Assembly (NCBI GenBank): GCA_045627405.1
Contig: JAZQNP010000092.1
Coordinates: 1-64,000, forward strand
Origin: Firm-04 sp045627405
GTDB taxonomy: Bacteria; Bacillota; Clostridia; Oscillospirales; Ruminococcaceae
Length of the DNA: 64,000 bases
Reading direction: 5' to 3'
Shown: positions 15,361 through 24,576 of the stretch, in pieces
Numbering within the stretch: the first letter of the stretch is position 1
How the letters are laid out: each line of letters starts with the position of its first letter
Notes under the pieces: generated by a model
What the model saw: the letters and a program-made list of their open reading frames with translations, nothing else
Told to the model about the DNA's origin: nothing
Databases searched by the model: none
Position numbers and translations under genes: made by a program

Positions 15361-16257
15361 TTGCGCGTGAAGAAGCTCCCGACCCTGCGTGACTTTTGGG
15401 GATTCCTCAGCAATCTTACAAAAAAATTTGCAAACGATCATCTTGCAGCCTATTCGGCGCAGGCTACTTTCTATCTGATGCTTGCGGTTTTTCCGTTTAC
15501 GATGCTGATTTGTCTTGCGAGCCGGCTTTTGCCGCTCAATGAGGATACGCTGCTGCGGCTGGTGCGGCTGCTGATTCCGGCTTCTCATCAATCGCTCGGC
15601 GTTGATCTCGTAGACAGCTACTATAATGAAAACATCAATTCGGTGAGTGCGAAGATTATTATGATTGTTTTCCTGATCTGGACGGCGTCGCGTCTGATGC
15701 AGGCTTTGATCAACGGCTTCAATTCAACCTATGGTATTGCCGAATCGCGCAGTCAGACCGTGATCCGGCTGATCGGCTGCCTGTATACAGTAGCACTTTG
15801 TGTGCTGCTGGTCGCGCTGATCGGCATGTATGCACTGGGCAGCAAGCTGCTGACCTATATATTATCTGTGCTGCCCGATTCCGCATTGCTGGATCTGGTT
15901 CTCACCATCCTGCGCAATCTTGCAGCACCGATTCTTTTGCTGCTGATTTTCTGGATTTCATATGTGATTCTTCCGAGCCGGAAAACAAAATTCCGCAATG
16001 AATTTCCCGGCGCACTTCTGACAGCAGTTGTCTGGCGCGGGATCATTTCGCTGTATTCACCGGTCTTGCAGCGTTCGCTGGATCGGTACTCTTATGTATA
16101 CGGCAGTCTTGCCGGTCTCGTTCTGATTCTGATCTGGTTATATGTCTGCGTATACGCATGGTTTGTCGGTGCTGAACTGAACTGGTATCTTTCTGCAAAG
16201 CGTGAGGGCAGAGAGCCGCAGGATCTGCATCTTTTCAGCAAACAGAATACTCATTAA
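15361..16257 (+). CDS. YihY/virulence factor BrkB family membrane protein
   Basis: 298 residues with about six TM helices. Family features include AAYSAQATFYLMLAVFPF near the N-terminus and the C-terminal segment SLYSPVLQRSLDRYS followed by YGSLAGLVLILIWLYV. The family was once called ribonuclease BN, but that activity belongs to another protein; the role of YihY-type proteins in the membrane is unsettled. I chose TTG at 15361 because AAAGGAGG ends 6 bases upstream. A GTG at 15328 in the same frame lacks a suitable site. Confidence 0.88.
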   Translation: MRVKKLPTLRDFWGFLSNLTKKFANDHLAAYSAQATFYLMLAVFPFTMLICLASRLLPLNEDTLLRLVRLLIPASHQSLGVDLVDSYYNENINSVSAKIIMIVFLIWTASRLMQALINGFNSTYGIAESRSQTVIRLIGCLYTVALCVLLVALIGMYALGSKLLTYILSVLPDSALLDLVLTILRNLAAPILLLLIFWISYVILPSRKTKFRNEFPGALLTAVVWRGIISLYSPVLQRSLDRYSYVYGSLAGLVLILIWLYVCVYAWFVGAELNWYLSAKREGREPQDLHLFSKQNTH

Positions 16258-16258
16258 G

Positions 16259-16300
16259 CAGCCCTGCACAGCGATTCTGCGGCGGGGCTGTACTTTATTT
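16259..16300 (+). terminator. Terminator after the YihY-type gene
   Basis: A 9-bp stem (CAGCCCTGC with GCGGGGCTG, one G-U pair) is followed by a T-rich tail, TACTTTATTT. Confidence 0.75.
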
Positions 16301-16374
16301 ATGTAAAATTCAACAGCATATAATTTGCGTCTTCTGATGAAATCCGTCAAAATAGGAAAGATTCTTCAAAATAC

Positions 16375-16403
16375 GTGACAAATGCCCTAAAATATGGTAT
16401 GAT
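16375..16403 (+). promoter_or_regulatory. Promoter of nadB-nadC
   Basis: The -35 GTGACA (16375-16380) and -10 TATGAT (16398-16403) are 17 bases apart, shortly before the AAAGGAG site of nadB. Confidence 0.7.
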
Positions 16404-16436
16404 ATAAGGGATCGAAGCATAAAGGAGATGAGCTTC

Positions 16437-17897
16437 ATGTTCCAGCTGGAAAAGAATTACGATGTCATCATTGCAGGTGCCGGAGCCGCCGGACTGTATG
16501 CTGCACTGCATCTGCCCTCAGAGCTGCGTGTTCTTGTGCTTGCCAAGCGCGAAGCAACACTCTGTAATTCCGCATTGGCACAGGGCGGAATTGCAGGCGT
16601 GTGGAATTCTCCCGGAGACAATATTGAGCTGCATGCAAACGATACCCGAATTGCAGGTGCGTTTACCAACAATCCGAAAACGCTGCAAATTCTTGTTTCC
16701 GAAGCGGCAAGAGATATTGAGCAGCTTGTTGCATACGGTGTCGATTTCGACCGGAATGCCGACGGAGACTATGATCGCACATTAGAGGGCGGGCATTGCC
16801 GCAGACGGATTTTTCACCACCGGGATTCGACCGGTGCAGAGATTCTGCGCGGTCTGCTTGCACAGACGCGCAATCTGCCCAATGTGACGATTTCAGAATA
16901 TACCGTGATGAGCCGTGTGATGCAGACGGATACCGGCTTTTCTGCCGAATTGATGCAGAACGGTGCGTTTGCCGTGGTCAACTGTCATTATCTGATTCTT
17001 GCGACGGGCGGTATCGGCAGAGTGTATGAGTACACAACGAATTCCGCGATTGCAACCGGCGACGGCATCCGCATTGCCTATGAGCTGGGGGCGCGCATCA
17101 AGAATCTCAGCCTGATCCAGTTCCATCCGACCGCGTTCAACAACCGCAGCACCAGAGAATGCTTTTTGATCTCTGAGGCAGTGCGCGGCGAGGGTGCTTA
17201 CTTGCGCAACTGCAATATGGAGCGTTTCATGCAGCGGTATGATGACCGTCTGGAACTCGCACCGCGTGATGTGGTTTCCCATGCAATTATCCTGGAAAGC
17301 CGCCGCACCGGATCGCAGGATTTCTGGCTGGATATTTCGCATGAGGATTCCGAAGAGGTCAAGGCGCGTTTTCCGAAAATTTACAATAAGCTCTTGGAAC
17401 AGGGCTACGATCTTACGAAAGAGCCGGTTCCGATTTACCCGTGTCAGCATTATCTGATGGGCGGCATTGATGTCGGCGCGAATGCACAGACGCGCATCGA
17501 CCGGCTTTATGCCTGCGGAGAATGTGCGCATACCGGCGTACACGGAAACAACCGTCTTGCGAGCAATTCTCTTCTGGAAGCACTTGTTTTCTCCCGTCGG
17601 GCAGCAGAAGAGATTGCAAGAGAGGCAGCCGACATCAGTCCGCGTTTTGTGGAGGGAGAATTCCCGCCTGTTACTGCGACGCGGGCGATTCCGCACGGTA
17701 TCCGCACGGAGCTGCGGCGGATATTGCAGGAGAATTATTTTGTGATTCCCAATACAGAAAACATGCGTGCAGCCTATGAGCGCGTTACAGAGTTGATTCA
17801 GCTGATTGCCTGTGAGGACTGGAAGCTGGATCTGGATTATCTGGAAGCAAAATCGCAGGCGACATGTGCATACTTAATTTTGGAGGAGCAGTTATGA
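16437..17897 (+). CDS. nadB: L-aspartate oxidase
   Basis: 486 residues. The FAD dinucleotide-binding motif GAGAAGLYAAL is at the N-terminus. The flavin and substrate motifs include GGHCRRRIFHHRDSTG, SEAVRGEGAYLRN, and YACGECAHTGVHG with NRLASNSLLE near the end. NadB oxidises L-aspartate to iminoaspartate, the first step of de novo NAD synthesis. The ATG at 16437 has the better spacing to AAAGGAG; the in-frame ATG at 16428 is too close. It overlaps nadC by 4 bases. nadA (quinolinate synthase), the partner for the next step, is not in the window. The C-terminal helical region is short for the family. Confidence 0.93.
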   Translation: MFQLEKNYDVIIAGAGAAGLYAALHLPSELRVLVLAKREATLCNSALAQGGIAGVWNSPGDNIELHANDTRIAGAFTNNPKTLQILVSEAARDIEQLVAYGVDFDRNADGDYDRTLEGGHCRRRIFHHRDSTGAEILRGLLAQTRNLPNVTISEYTVMSRVMQTDTGFSAELMQNGAFAVVNCHYLILATGGIGRVYEYTTNSAIATGDGIRIAYELGARIKNLSLIQFHPTAFNNRSTRECFLISEAVRGEGAYLRNCNMERFMQRYDDRLELAPRDVVSHAIILESRRTGSQDFWLDISHEDSEEVKARFPKIYNKLLEQGYDLTKEPVPIYPCQHYLMGGIDVGANAQTRIDRLYACGECAHTGVHGNNRLASNSLLEALVFSRRAAEEIAREAADISPRFVEGEFPPVTATRAIPHGIRTELRRILQENYFVIPNTENMRAAYERVTELIQLIACEDWKLDLDYLEAKSQATCAYLILEEQL

Positions 17898-18742
17898 TGC
17901 AGTTATTGCCGAGCTATGTGGATGATGTTGTGCAGCGCGCACTGACAGAGGACATTACCGGAATTGATGTGACAACTGATTTTCTGCTGTCGCCGGAGGA
18001 TGAGTCAGACTGCTATCTGATGGCAAAGGACAGCGGCGTGCTCTGCGGTATGGAAATTGCGGCACGGGTCTTTGATCTTGCAGGCGGCGGTGTCACATTC
18101 GATGCGAAAATGAAGGACGGAGACCGTGTGCAGTACGGAGATATTCTGGCGGTTATGCACGGAAATACGCGGACGCTGCTCAAAGGCGAGCGCAGTGCGC
18201 TGAATCTTTTGCAGCATTTATCCGGTATTGCAACTGAAACCCGTAGATGCGTAGACATTGTTGCAGGAACGAAAGCATCCATTGCCGATACGCGCAAATG
18301 TATGGTCGGCATCCGTGCAATGCAGAAATATGCCGTTCGCTGCGGCGGCGGAAGAAATCACCGGTTCAATCTGTCGGACGGTGCCATGCTGAAAGACAAT
18401 CACATTGACGCATGCGGCGGCATTCTTCCGGCGATCACGCAGCTTCGCCGGCACATCGGGCATATGGTACGGATTGAGGTTGAGGTGCGGACGCTGGATG
18501 AGCTGAAACAGGCACTGGAAGCGAAAGCTGACATCATCATGCTGGACAATATGGACTGCGAGACGATGACTGAGGCAGTGCGCATCACAGACGGCAGAGC
18601 ATTGCTTGAAGCATCCGGCGGCATTACGCATGAGACACTGCGTGCAGTCGCAGAAACGGGTGTGGACATCATTTCCATCGGCGCGCTGACGCACAGTGTT
18701 AAGGCGTTTGATATTTCCATGAAATGGGGCAAAAAAGACTGA
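17894..18742 (+). CDS. nadC: Nicotinate-nucleotide pyrophosphorylase (quinolinate PRTase)
   Basis: 282 residues, normal length. Family motifs include IADTRKCMVG, the glycine-rich CGGGRNHRFNLSDGAMLKDN and the C-terminal LLEASGGIT and ISIGALTHS. It turns quinolinate and PRPP into nicotinate mononucleotide, CO2 and pyrophosphate. The ATG overlaps the nadB stop behind GGAGGAG, so translation is coupled. A second ATG follows directly at 17897. Confidence 0.95.
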   Translation: MMQLLPSYVDDVVQRALTEDITGIDVTTDFLLSPEDESDCYLMAKDSGVLCGMEIAARVFDLAGGGVTFDAKMKDGDRVQYGDILAVMHGNTRTLLKGERSALNLLQHLSGIATETRRCVDIVAGTKASIADTRKCMVGIRAMQKYAVRCGGGRNHRFNLSDGAMLKDNHIDACGGILPAITQLRRHIGHMVRIEVEVRTLDELKQALEAKADIIMLDNMDCETMTEAVRITDGRALLEASGGITHETLRAVAETGVDIISIGALTHSVKAFDISMKWGKKD

Positions 18743-18766
18743 ATGCCCGAAAAAGGAGAATTTGTT

Positions 18767-20095
18767 ATGAAAACAATCATAAAACTTTTTGCTGCGATTT
18801 GTGCGGGCGGAATGCTGCTGAGTGCTTCGGGATGCGGAGGAAATACAGAGAGCAGTACAAATTCTGACGTGGAGACCACAACCACCGCAATGACGACGGA
18901 GACAACAGCGGCAACGGCTGACAACGGTATCACAGTCGAGCATGATGAGACATGGGAGAGAGCCGATTCATCTCTTGGTTTGCCGGAGCTGAATCTCGGC
19001 TGGACGACTGACGAGATGGTGACGCGCGCAATGATGAACACCGGAAACCGCGTCCGTCTTGCAAATGTCATGAAGCGTGCTCAGAATAACGAAACGATCA
19101 AGATCGGTGTGATCGGCGGTTCGATTACACAGGGAACCGGTGCATCGTCCTCGTCAGACAGCTATGCGGTTCTGAATACAAAATGGTGGATTCAGGCATT
19201 TCCAGATGCAGCGGTCAAGATGCAGTATCTCAATGCGGGTATCGGTGCGACCGGAAGCTATATCGGTGTTCACCGTGCAGAGCGCGACCTGTTTGCAGAC
19301 GGCTGTCCGGATGTGGTGGTCGTGGAGTTCTCAGTCAATGACACGGTCCCTGCGCGAGATCTGCAAAGCTATAACAGCCTGGTGCGGAGAATTTTGGAGC
19401 AGGAAAATGAACCGGCAGTGATTCTGCTGTTCATGACACAGGAGGACGGGACCTCGCTGGTCGAAACGCACAAGCAGGTCGGCTATGCCTATGATCTTCC
19501 GATGATCAGCTACAAAAACGCAGTGCTTCCGGAGATTGACGCCGGCAGCTTTACCTGGGCAGATATTTCACCGGATAATATTCATCCAAACAGCAACGGT
19601 CATGGCATCGCAGGCGAGCTGCTCTGGAATTACTACAATTCCGTTTATGCCGATCTGGATGAGATTGACACGACCGATCTGAGCTATGATGCGGATGCAT
19701 TTGAAACTGACGTCTATCAGTCGCCGGCGATTCTTGGCAGCGATGCGATTGAGGCACAGTCCGCAGAGGGCTTTGCGGTGACGGAGATCAACACCTACTT
19801 CCCGCACAACTGGAAAACGGAGACAGCCGGCACCGTCACGTTCGAGGTGGAGGCGCAGAATATCGGTATTCTTTATCAGAAGACGACCGACGGCAAGAGC
19901 GGACAGTATGAGGTCTATGTGGACGGCACGCTTGCAGAGACGCTCGACGGCAATTTCGAGAACGGCTGGGGCAATTATGCCGAGGCGGCAGAAGTCTTCA
20001 CCTCCGAAAGCAGTGCTGTGCATACGGTGACGATTCAGATGGCAGAGGGCAGCAGCGCGGAAGGATTTTCGCTGCTCGGTCTGATGGTGAGTTGA
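18767..20095 (+). CDS. SGNH/GDSL hydrolase lipoprotein
   Basis: 442 residues. A signal peptide with lipobox LSASGC is followed by a Thr-rich linker. The SGNH blocks are GVIGGSITQGTG (nucleophile Ser in GGSIT), GATGSYIG, VEFSVND (Asn) and DNIHPNSNGH (Asp/His). About 110 C-terminal residues form a separate beta-rich domain. SGNH enzymes of this kind commonly remove acetyl groups from polysaccharides, and a surface-bound carbohydrate esterase is the likely role. I chose the ATG at 18767, behind AAAAAGGAG. It begins 24 bases after nadC without a promoter and so is probably in the nad operon, although there is no metabolic link. Confidence 0.85.
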   Translation: MKTIIKLFAAICAGGMLLSASGCGGNTESSTNSDVETTTTAMTTETTAATADNGITVEHDETWERADSSLGLPELNLGWTTDEMVTRAMMNTGNRVRLANVMKRAQNNETIKIGVIGGSITQGTGASSSSDSYAVLNTKWWIQAFPDAAVKMQYLNAGIGATGSYIGVHRAERDLFADGCPDVVVVEFSVNDTVPARDLQSYNSLVRRILEQENEPAVILLFMTQEDGTSLVETHKQVGYAYDLPMISYKNAVLPEIDAGSFTWADISPDNIHPNSNGHGIAGELLWNYYNSVYADLDEIDTTDLSYDADAFETDVYQSPAILGSDAIEAQSAEGFAVTEINTYFPHNWKTETAGTVTFEVEAQNIGILYQKTTDGKSGQYEVYVDGTLAETLDGNFENGWGNYAEAAEVFTSESSAVHTVTIQMAEGSSAEGFSLLGLMVS

Positions 20096-20158
20096 CATCT
20101 ATCATAGCAGAGTATTTATATAGGCTTTTGCAGATTGTCGTATCTGCGCGAAAAATGT

Positions 20159-20195
20159 CGGGAGAGGGATTTTTGTCCTTCTCCCGTTCTTTGTT
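20159..20195 (+). terminator. Terminator of the nadBC-esterase operon
   Basis: CGGGAGA pairs with TCTCCCG, with additional GGA/TCC pairing inside, followed by TTCTTTGTT. Confidence 0.75.
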
Positions 20196-20220
20196 CAGAA
20201 TGCACAAGGATGCGGGGAAA

Positions 20221-20268
20221 ATAGAATATATAGTGATTTTCATCTTGACAAAACACAAGATATGGTGT
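20221..20268 (+). promoter_or_regulatory. Pair of NrdR boxes controlling nrdDG
   Basis: The 16-mers ATAGAATATATAGTGA (20221-20236) and ACACAAGATATGGTGT (20253-20268) match the NrdR consensus ACACWATATATWGTGT at 13 and 14 of 16 positions by my count. Their starts are 32 bp apart, about three helical turns, which is the normal NrdR spacing. The second box fills the spacer between -35 and -10, so NrdR would block RNA polymerase when dNTP or ATP binding favours repression. Confidence 0.75.
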
Positions 20269-20273
20269 ATACT
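20245..20273 (+). promoter_or_regulatory. Promoter of nrdDG
   Basis: Consensus -35 TTGACA (20245-20250), a 17-base spacer and -10 TATACT (20268-20273). It overlaps the downstream NrdR box. Confidence 0.85.
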
Positions 20274-20321
20274 GATAATGCTTGATTCCAATAATATGCA
20301 GGACATGCAGGAGGGATAATC

Positions 20322-22499
20322 ATGAAAATCATCAAGCGAAGCGGAGCAGAAGCCGTATTTGACATCACAAAAATCATTGCGGCGATCACCAAGGCGAACC
20401 GTGAAGTGCCGGAAGCCGACCGGTTGACTTCCGCGCAGATTCATGAGGCAGCTGCAAATGTTGAGCAGGCGTGCCTGAGCATGAATCGTGCGGCAAGTGT
20501 CGAGGAGATTCAGGATATGGTCGAGAACCAGATCATGGGCTTTCAGGCGTTTGCGGTTGCGCGTAAGTACATCACCTATCGCTACACTCGTGCGATGGTG
20601 CGCCAGTCCAACACGACCGATGAGCAGATCCTCACACTCATTGAGTGCAACAACGAGGAAGTAAAGCAGGAAAATTCCAACAAGAACCCGACAGTCAACA
20701 GTGTCCAGCGTGACTATATGGCTGGTGAGGTCAGCAAGGATATTACCCGCCGCATTCTGCTCCCGAAGGAGATTGTCGATGCGCATGAGCAGGGAATTAT
20801 TCATTTCCATGATGCGGACTATTTCGCACAGCACATGCACAACTGCGATCTGGTGAATTTGGAGGACATGCTCCAAAACGGAACCGTCATCAGCGGCACG
20901 CTGATTGAGAAGCCGCACAGCTTCTCGACAGCATGCAACATTGCAACGCAGATTATTGCACAGGTCGCTTCGAGTCAGTACGGCGGACAGTCGATTTCGC
21001 TGACACATCTGGCACCGTTTGTGCAGATCAGCCGTGAAAAAATCCGCAAGGAAGTGCAGGCAGAAGCTGCGGATTTCGGCGGATTTGCGTCACCTGCGTC
21101 GATTGAGCGCATTGTGGAGGACAGACTGCGCGATGAGATTCGCCGCGGCGTCCAGACAATCCAGTATCAGGTTGTCACGCTGATGACCACCAACGGACAG
21201 GCACCCTTTGTCACAGTGTTTATGTATCTCGGAGAGGCGCGCAGCGAGCAGGAAAAGCGCGACCTTGCCGTGATTATAGAAGAAGTGCTGATGCAGCGCA
21301 TTCAGGGTGTAAAGAACGAAGCCGGCGTGTGGATTACACCGGCATTCCCGAAGCTGATCTATGTGCTGGAAGAGCAGAATGTACATGAGGACAGCGAATT
21401 TTGGTATCTGACGCGGCTGGCGGCAAAGTGTACCGCAAAGCGCATGGTGCCGGACTATATTTCCGAGAAGAAAATGCTCGAATACAAGGTCGATAAGAAC
21501 GGCAACGGCAACTGCTACACATGTATGGGCTGCCGCAGCTTCCTGACCCCGTATGTCGATCCGGAAACGAATAAGCCGAAATACTACGGCAGATTCAATC
21601 AGGGCGTTGTCACGCTCAACCTGCCGGACATCGCGCTTTCATCCGGCGGTGACATTGATAAGTTCTGGAAGATTTTTGATGAGCGTCTTGATCTTTGTTA
21701 CCGTGCATTGATGTGCCGCCATAACCGTCTGAAAGGTACTTATTCGGATACTGCGCCGATTCTCTGGCAGCACGGTGCGCTTGCTCGTCTGAAAAAGGGC
21801 GAGACCATTGACAAGCTGCTCTACAACGGCTATTCGACGATTTCTCTGGGATACGCCGGACTGTATGAGTGCGTCAAAGCAATGACCGGCAAATCGCACA
21901 CCGATGTTTCCGCAACGCCGTTTGCCTTGCAGATTATGCAGCATATGAACGACGCATGTGCAAAATGGAAGGCACAGGAGCATATTGATTTCAGTCTGTA
22001 CGGCACTCCGCTGGAATCCACCACATACAAATTTGCAAAATGTCTGCAAAAGCGGTTTGGCATCATTGAGGGGATTACGGACAAGAGCTATATCACCAAT
22101 TCGTATCACATTCATGTGACCGAAGAGATCAATGCTTTTGAGAAGTTGCAGTTTGAGTCTCAGTTCCAGCGTCTCTCTCCCGGCGGCGCGATCAGCTATG
22201 TGGAAGTGCCGGATATGCAGGGCAATCTGGATGCAGTTCTGCAAGTCATGAAGTTTATTTATGACAATATCATGTATGCGGAGCTGAATACCAAGAGCGA
22301 TTACTGTCAGTGCTGCGGCTTTGACGGCGAGATTGTCACGGTTGAAGAAGACGGTAAGCTGGTTTGGGAATGTCCGAACTGTCGCAACCGTGATCAGAGC
22401 AAGATGAATATTGCGCGCCGTACCTGCGGCTATATCGGTACGCAGTACTGGAATCAGGGCAGAACAGCAGAAATCCGTGACAGAGTGCTGCATCTATGA
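20322..22499 (+). CDS. nrdD: Anaerobic ribonucleoside-triphosphate reductase
   Basis: 725 residues. Residues about 1-90 form an ATP-cone (IKRSGAEAVFDITKI), the allosteric domain. The catalytic barrel follows, with the active-site cysteine region at CYTCMGCRSF. Near the C-terminus a zinc site has CQCCGF and CPNCRNR, and the glycyl radical is expected in ARRTCGYIGT (about Gly703). It reduces NTPs to dNTPs without oxygen, after activation by NrdG. It overlaps nrdG by 4 bases and lies behind NrdR boxes. This fits a strict anaerobe. Confidence 0.97.
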   Translation: MKIIKRSGAEAVFDITKIIAAITKANREVPEADRLTSAQIHEAAANVEQACLSMNRAASVEEIQDMVENQIMGFQAFAVARKYITYRYTRAMVRQSNTTDEQILTLIECNNEEVKQENSNKNPTVNSVQRDYMAGEVSKDITRRILLPKEIVDAHEQGIIHFHDADYFAQHMHNCDLVNLEDMLQNGTVISGTLIEKPHSFSTACNIATQIIAQVASSQYGGQSISLTHLAPFVQISREKIRKEVQAEAADFGGFASPASIERIVEDRLRDEIRRGVQTIQYQVVTLMTTNGQAPFVTVFMYLGEARSEQEKRDLAVIIEEVLMQRIQGVKNEAGVWITPAFPKLIYVLEEQNVHEDSEFWYLTRLAAKCTAKRMVPDYISEKKMLEYKVDKNGNGNCYTCMGCRSFLTPYVDPETNKPKYYGRFNQGVVTLNLPDIALSSGGDIDKFWKIFDERLDLCYRALMCRHNRLKGTYSDTAPILWQHGALARLKKGETIDKLLYNGYSTISLGYAGLYECVKAMTGKSHTDVSATPFALQIMQHMNDACAKWKAQEHIDFSLYGTPLESTTYKFAKCLQKRFGIIEGITDKSYITNSYHIHVTEEINAFEKLQFESQFQRLSPGGAISYVEVPDMQGNLDAVLQVMKFIYDNIMYAELNTKSDYCQCCGFDGEIVTVEEDGKLVWECPNCRNRDQSKMNIARRTCGYIGTQYWNQGRTAEIRDRVLHL

Positions 22500-23017
22500 A
22501 TTACGGTGTGATCAAAGCGGCAGACATTGCAGACGGCATCGGTGTACGCGTGAGTTTGTTTGTATCCGGCTGTACGCATCATTGCAAGGGGTGCTTTAAT
22601 CCGGAGACATGGAACTTTGATTACGGAACACCATATACGCAGGAAACGGAGGATCATCTGATTTCTCTGCTGACACCGGATTACATCCGCGGATTGACAC
22701 TGCTCGGCGGGGAACCGTTCGAGCCGGAAAATCAGCGGGTACTGGTAAAACTGTTGCGGCGTGTCCGCAAGGAGCTGCCTGCTAAGGATATATGGAGCTA
22801 CTCCGGGTACACATTCGAGGAGCTGATCGGGGAGTCGCGTGCGCGCTGTGAAGCGACAGACGAGATGCTTTCTCTGCTGGATGTGCTGGTAGACGGAGAA
22901 TTCATAGAAGAAAAACGCAATTTGATGCTGCGGTTTCGCGGCTCAGAGAATCAGCGTCTGCTGGACGTACAGGCAAGTCTGCAAGCAAACGCTCCGGTTG
23001 CATGGCGCAGCGCGTGA
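22496..23017 (+). CDS. nrdG: Anaerobic ribonucleotide reductase-activating protein (radical SAM)
   Basis: 173 residues. The radical SAM cysteines are in SGCTHHCKGCFNPETW (CxxxCxxC), and LLGGEPFEPEN is the SAM-binding GGE motif. It uses a 4Fe-4S cluster and SAM to place the glycyl radical on NrdD. The ATGA overlap with nrdD gives coupled translation. Confidence 0.96.
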   Translation: MNYGVIKAADIADGIGVRVSLFVSGCTHHCKGCFNPETWNFDYGTPYTQETEDHLISLLTPDYIRGLTLLGGEPFEPENQRVLVKLLRRVRKELPAKDIWSYSGYTFEELIGESRARCEATDEMLSLLDVLVDGEFIEEKRNLMLRFRGSENQRLLDVQASLQANAPVAWRSA

Positions 23018-23030
23018 GCATATAAGTATG

Positions 23031-23066
23031 AACCGTCGTATCGCTTTGATGCGGCGGTTTTTTGTG
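23031..23066 (+). terminator. Terminator of nrdDG
   Basis: AACCGTCGTAT pairs with ATGCGGCGGTT through two G-U pairs, followed by TTTTTTGTG. Confidence 0.85.
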
Positions 23067-23109
23067 TATTCGTTCTGAATCATAAGGCATGGATGAAGCA
23101 TAATGAAAT

Positions 23110-23138
23110 TTGACATGAAAACTGCGGTGTGCTATAAT
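23110..23138 (+). promoter_or_regulatory. Promoter of the CE4 deacetylase gene
   Basis: Consensus -35 TTGACA (23110-23115), a 17-base spacer and consensus -10 TATAAT (23133-23138). The leader to the ATG is only about 20 bases. Confidence 0.88.
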
Positions 23139-23164
23139 TCAAAAAAGGAAGGGGGCGTGCAGGG

Positions 23165-24448
23165 ATGCGGACGACACGGCGTTTAATCTCAATCGCATTT
23201 TCACTGCTTTGCGGGATAACATTGTATGCACCGCCGCAGCAATCGGGAGCTGTTTTTGCAGAGACCGGCTCAAAGCTGATTGCACTGACATTTGATGACG
23301 GACCCAATACGACAACCACCAATGAGGTGCTCGATCTGTTGGAGCAGTACGATGCAAAAGCAACATTTTTCCTGATCGGAGATAATATCAACAGCGAGAG
23401 TGCAGTATCGGTCAAACGCGCATTTGATATGGGCTGCGAGATCGGCAACCATTCCAAAACGCATTCCAACATGTCTTCGATGTCGGCGGAGGTAATCAAA
23501 ACGGAAATTGATTTTGTTGATGCATGGGTCGAGCAGATTACCGGAACGAAAACGACCTTTTTCCGGCCGCCGTTTATAGATGTCAGTCAGAGCATGTATG
23601 ATGCCATAGATCTGCCTTTTATCTGCGGCATTGACTGTCAGGATTATATGGAGAATGTCTCCGCGGAAGCGCGCGCGGCATATATACTGAACGGCGCAGT
23701 TGACGGAACGATTGTGTTGCTGCATGATGCAGCAGGCAATGAAAAAACGGTGGAGGCATTAAAGATCGCGATGCCGCAGCTTGCGGCGGAGGGATATGAA
23801 TTTGTCACACTGTCTGAGCTGTTTGCGCGGCAGGGCGAGACGCCGAAGGATTATATTCTCTATACCTATGTGACAAAGTATCCGTGCAGCGGATATGAAC
23901 TGAAACGGAATATATATACCGGAAAATTATCCGGAGAAACCGGCGCAGCAGATTGGCAGAATCTGTCTCTGGATCCGGCGGAGCTTGCCGCTTTGGGCAG
24001 CGACTATGCGATTGAGGTTGCATATTACGGCGCATATCAGCCTGTTTTGAATTTGCAGAAATGGACCGGCGCGGCAATCTGGTATTCCGTGCAGCCTGCA
24101 TATTACAACGGAGAGCATGCCTGTTTCCTGGCGGAAGATGTGTTATCTGCACTCGAAAATCTCGGTGTGACATGCACCGATCTTGACCGGATCAGCATTG
24201 CGCCGTATAGCGGTTATATGGAACTGACGCAGGCAGATCTGCTGGTACGCGGGAGCGCAGAGACGGTTGCCGGAGATGTCAATGCGGACGGAGAATGTGA
24301 TCTTGTCGATCTGGTTCTGCTGAACCGTTATCTGCTCTGTGATCCGACTGCTGTTTTGAAGAACGCGCTTGCCGGTGATCTGGATCAAAGCGGAACACTG
24401 AATGCCGTCGATCTGACACGGATGAAGCGGATGCTGATGAACCGTTAA
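23165..24448 (+). CDS. Secreted CE4 polysaccharide deacetylase with C-terminal dockerin
   Basis: 427 residues. A signal peptide (about 1-32) precedes a NodB domain with the CE4 motifs TFDDGPN (catalytic and metal Asp), NHSKTHSNM (metal His), RPPF and VLLHDAA. It should deacetylate xylan, or chitin- or peptidoglycan-like substrates; the dockerin argues for acetylxylan. A beta-rich linker domain is followed by a type I dockerin at about 375-427 with loops DVNADGECDLVD and DLDQSGTLNAVD. It faces the GH10 xylanase gene across a shared terminator, so the pair probably works on the same substrate. Alone in its transcript. Confidence 0.93.
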   Translation: MRTTRRLISIAFSLLCGITLYAPPQQSGAVFAETGSKLIALTFDDGPNTTTTNEVLDLLEQYDAKATFFLIGDNINSESAVSVKRAFDMGCEIGNHSKTHSNMSSMSAEVIKTEIDFVDAWVEQITGTKTTFFRPPFIDVSQSMYDAIDLPFICGIDCQDYMENVSAEARAAYILNGAVDGTIVLLHDAAGNEKTVEALKIAMPQLAAEGYEFVTLSELFARQGETPKDYILYTYVTKYPCSGYELKRNIYTGKLSGETGAADWQNLSLDPAELAALGSDYAIEVAYYGAYQPVLNLQKWTGAAIWYSVQPAYYNGEHACFLAEDVLSALENLGVTCTDLDRISIAPYSGYMELTQADLLVRGSAETVAGDVNADGECDLVDLVLLNRYLLCDPTAVLKNALAGDLDQSGTLNAVDLTRMKRMLMNR

Positions 24449-24492
24449 ACGGAATGCAGCAGCTTAGCATAACAATGAAATATCAGCGAGCA

Positions 24493-24530
24493 AGAAAGCC
24501 CCGAAGCGATTGCTTCGGGGCTTTCTGTCT
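24493..24530. terminator. Bidirectional terminator between CE4 and GH10 genes
   Basis: A 15-bp perfect stem (AGAAAGCCCCGAAGC with GCTTCGGGGCTTTCT) has a GATT loop. T-rich flanks on the plus side make it the terminator of the CE4 gene, and it also lies just past the stop of the minus-strand xylanase gene. Confidence 0.88.
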
Positions 24531-24576
24531 GTATCTTAGGTATCGCGGGCTGTAACCGTTACCCGTGCAGAGGCGA

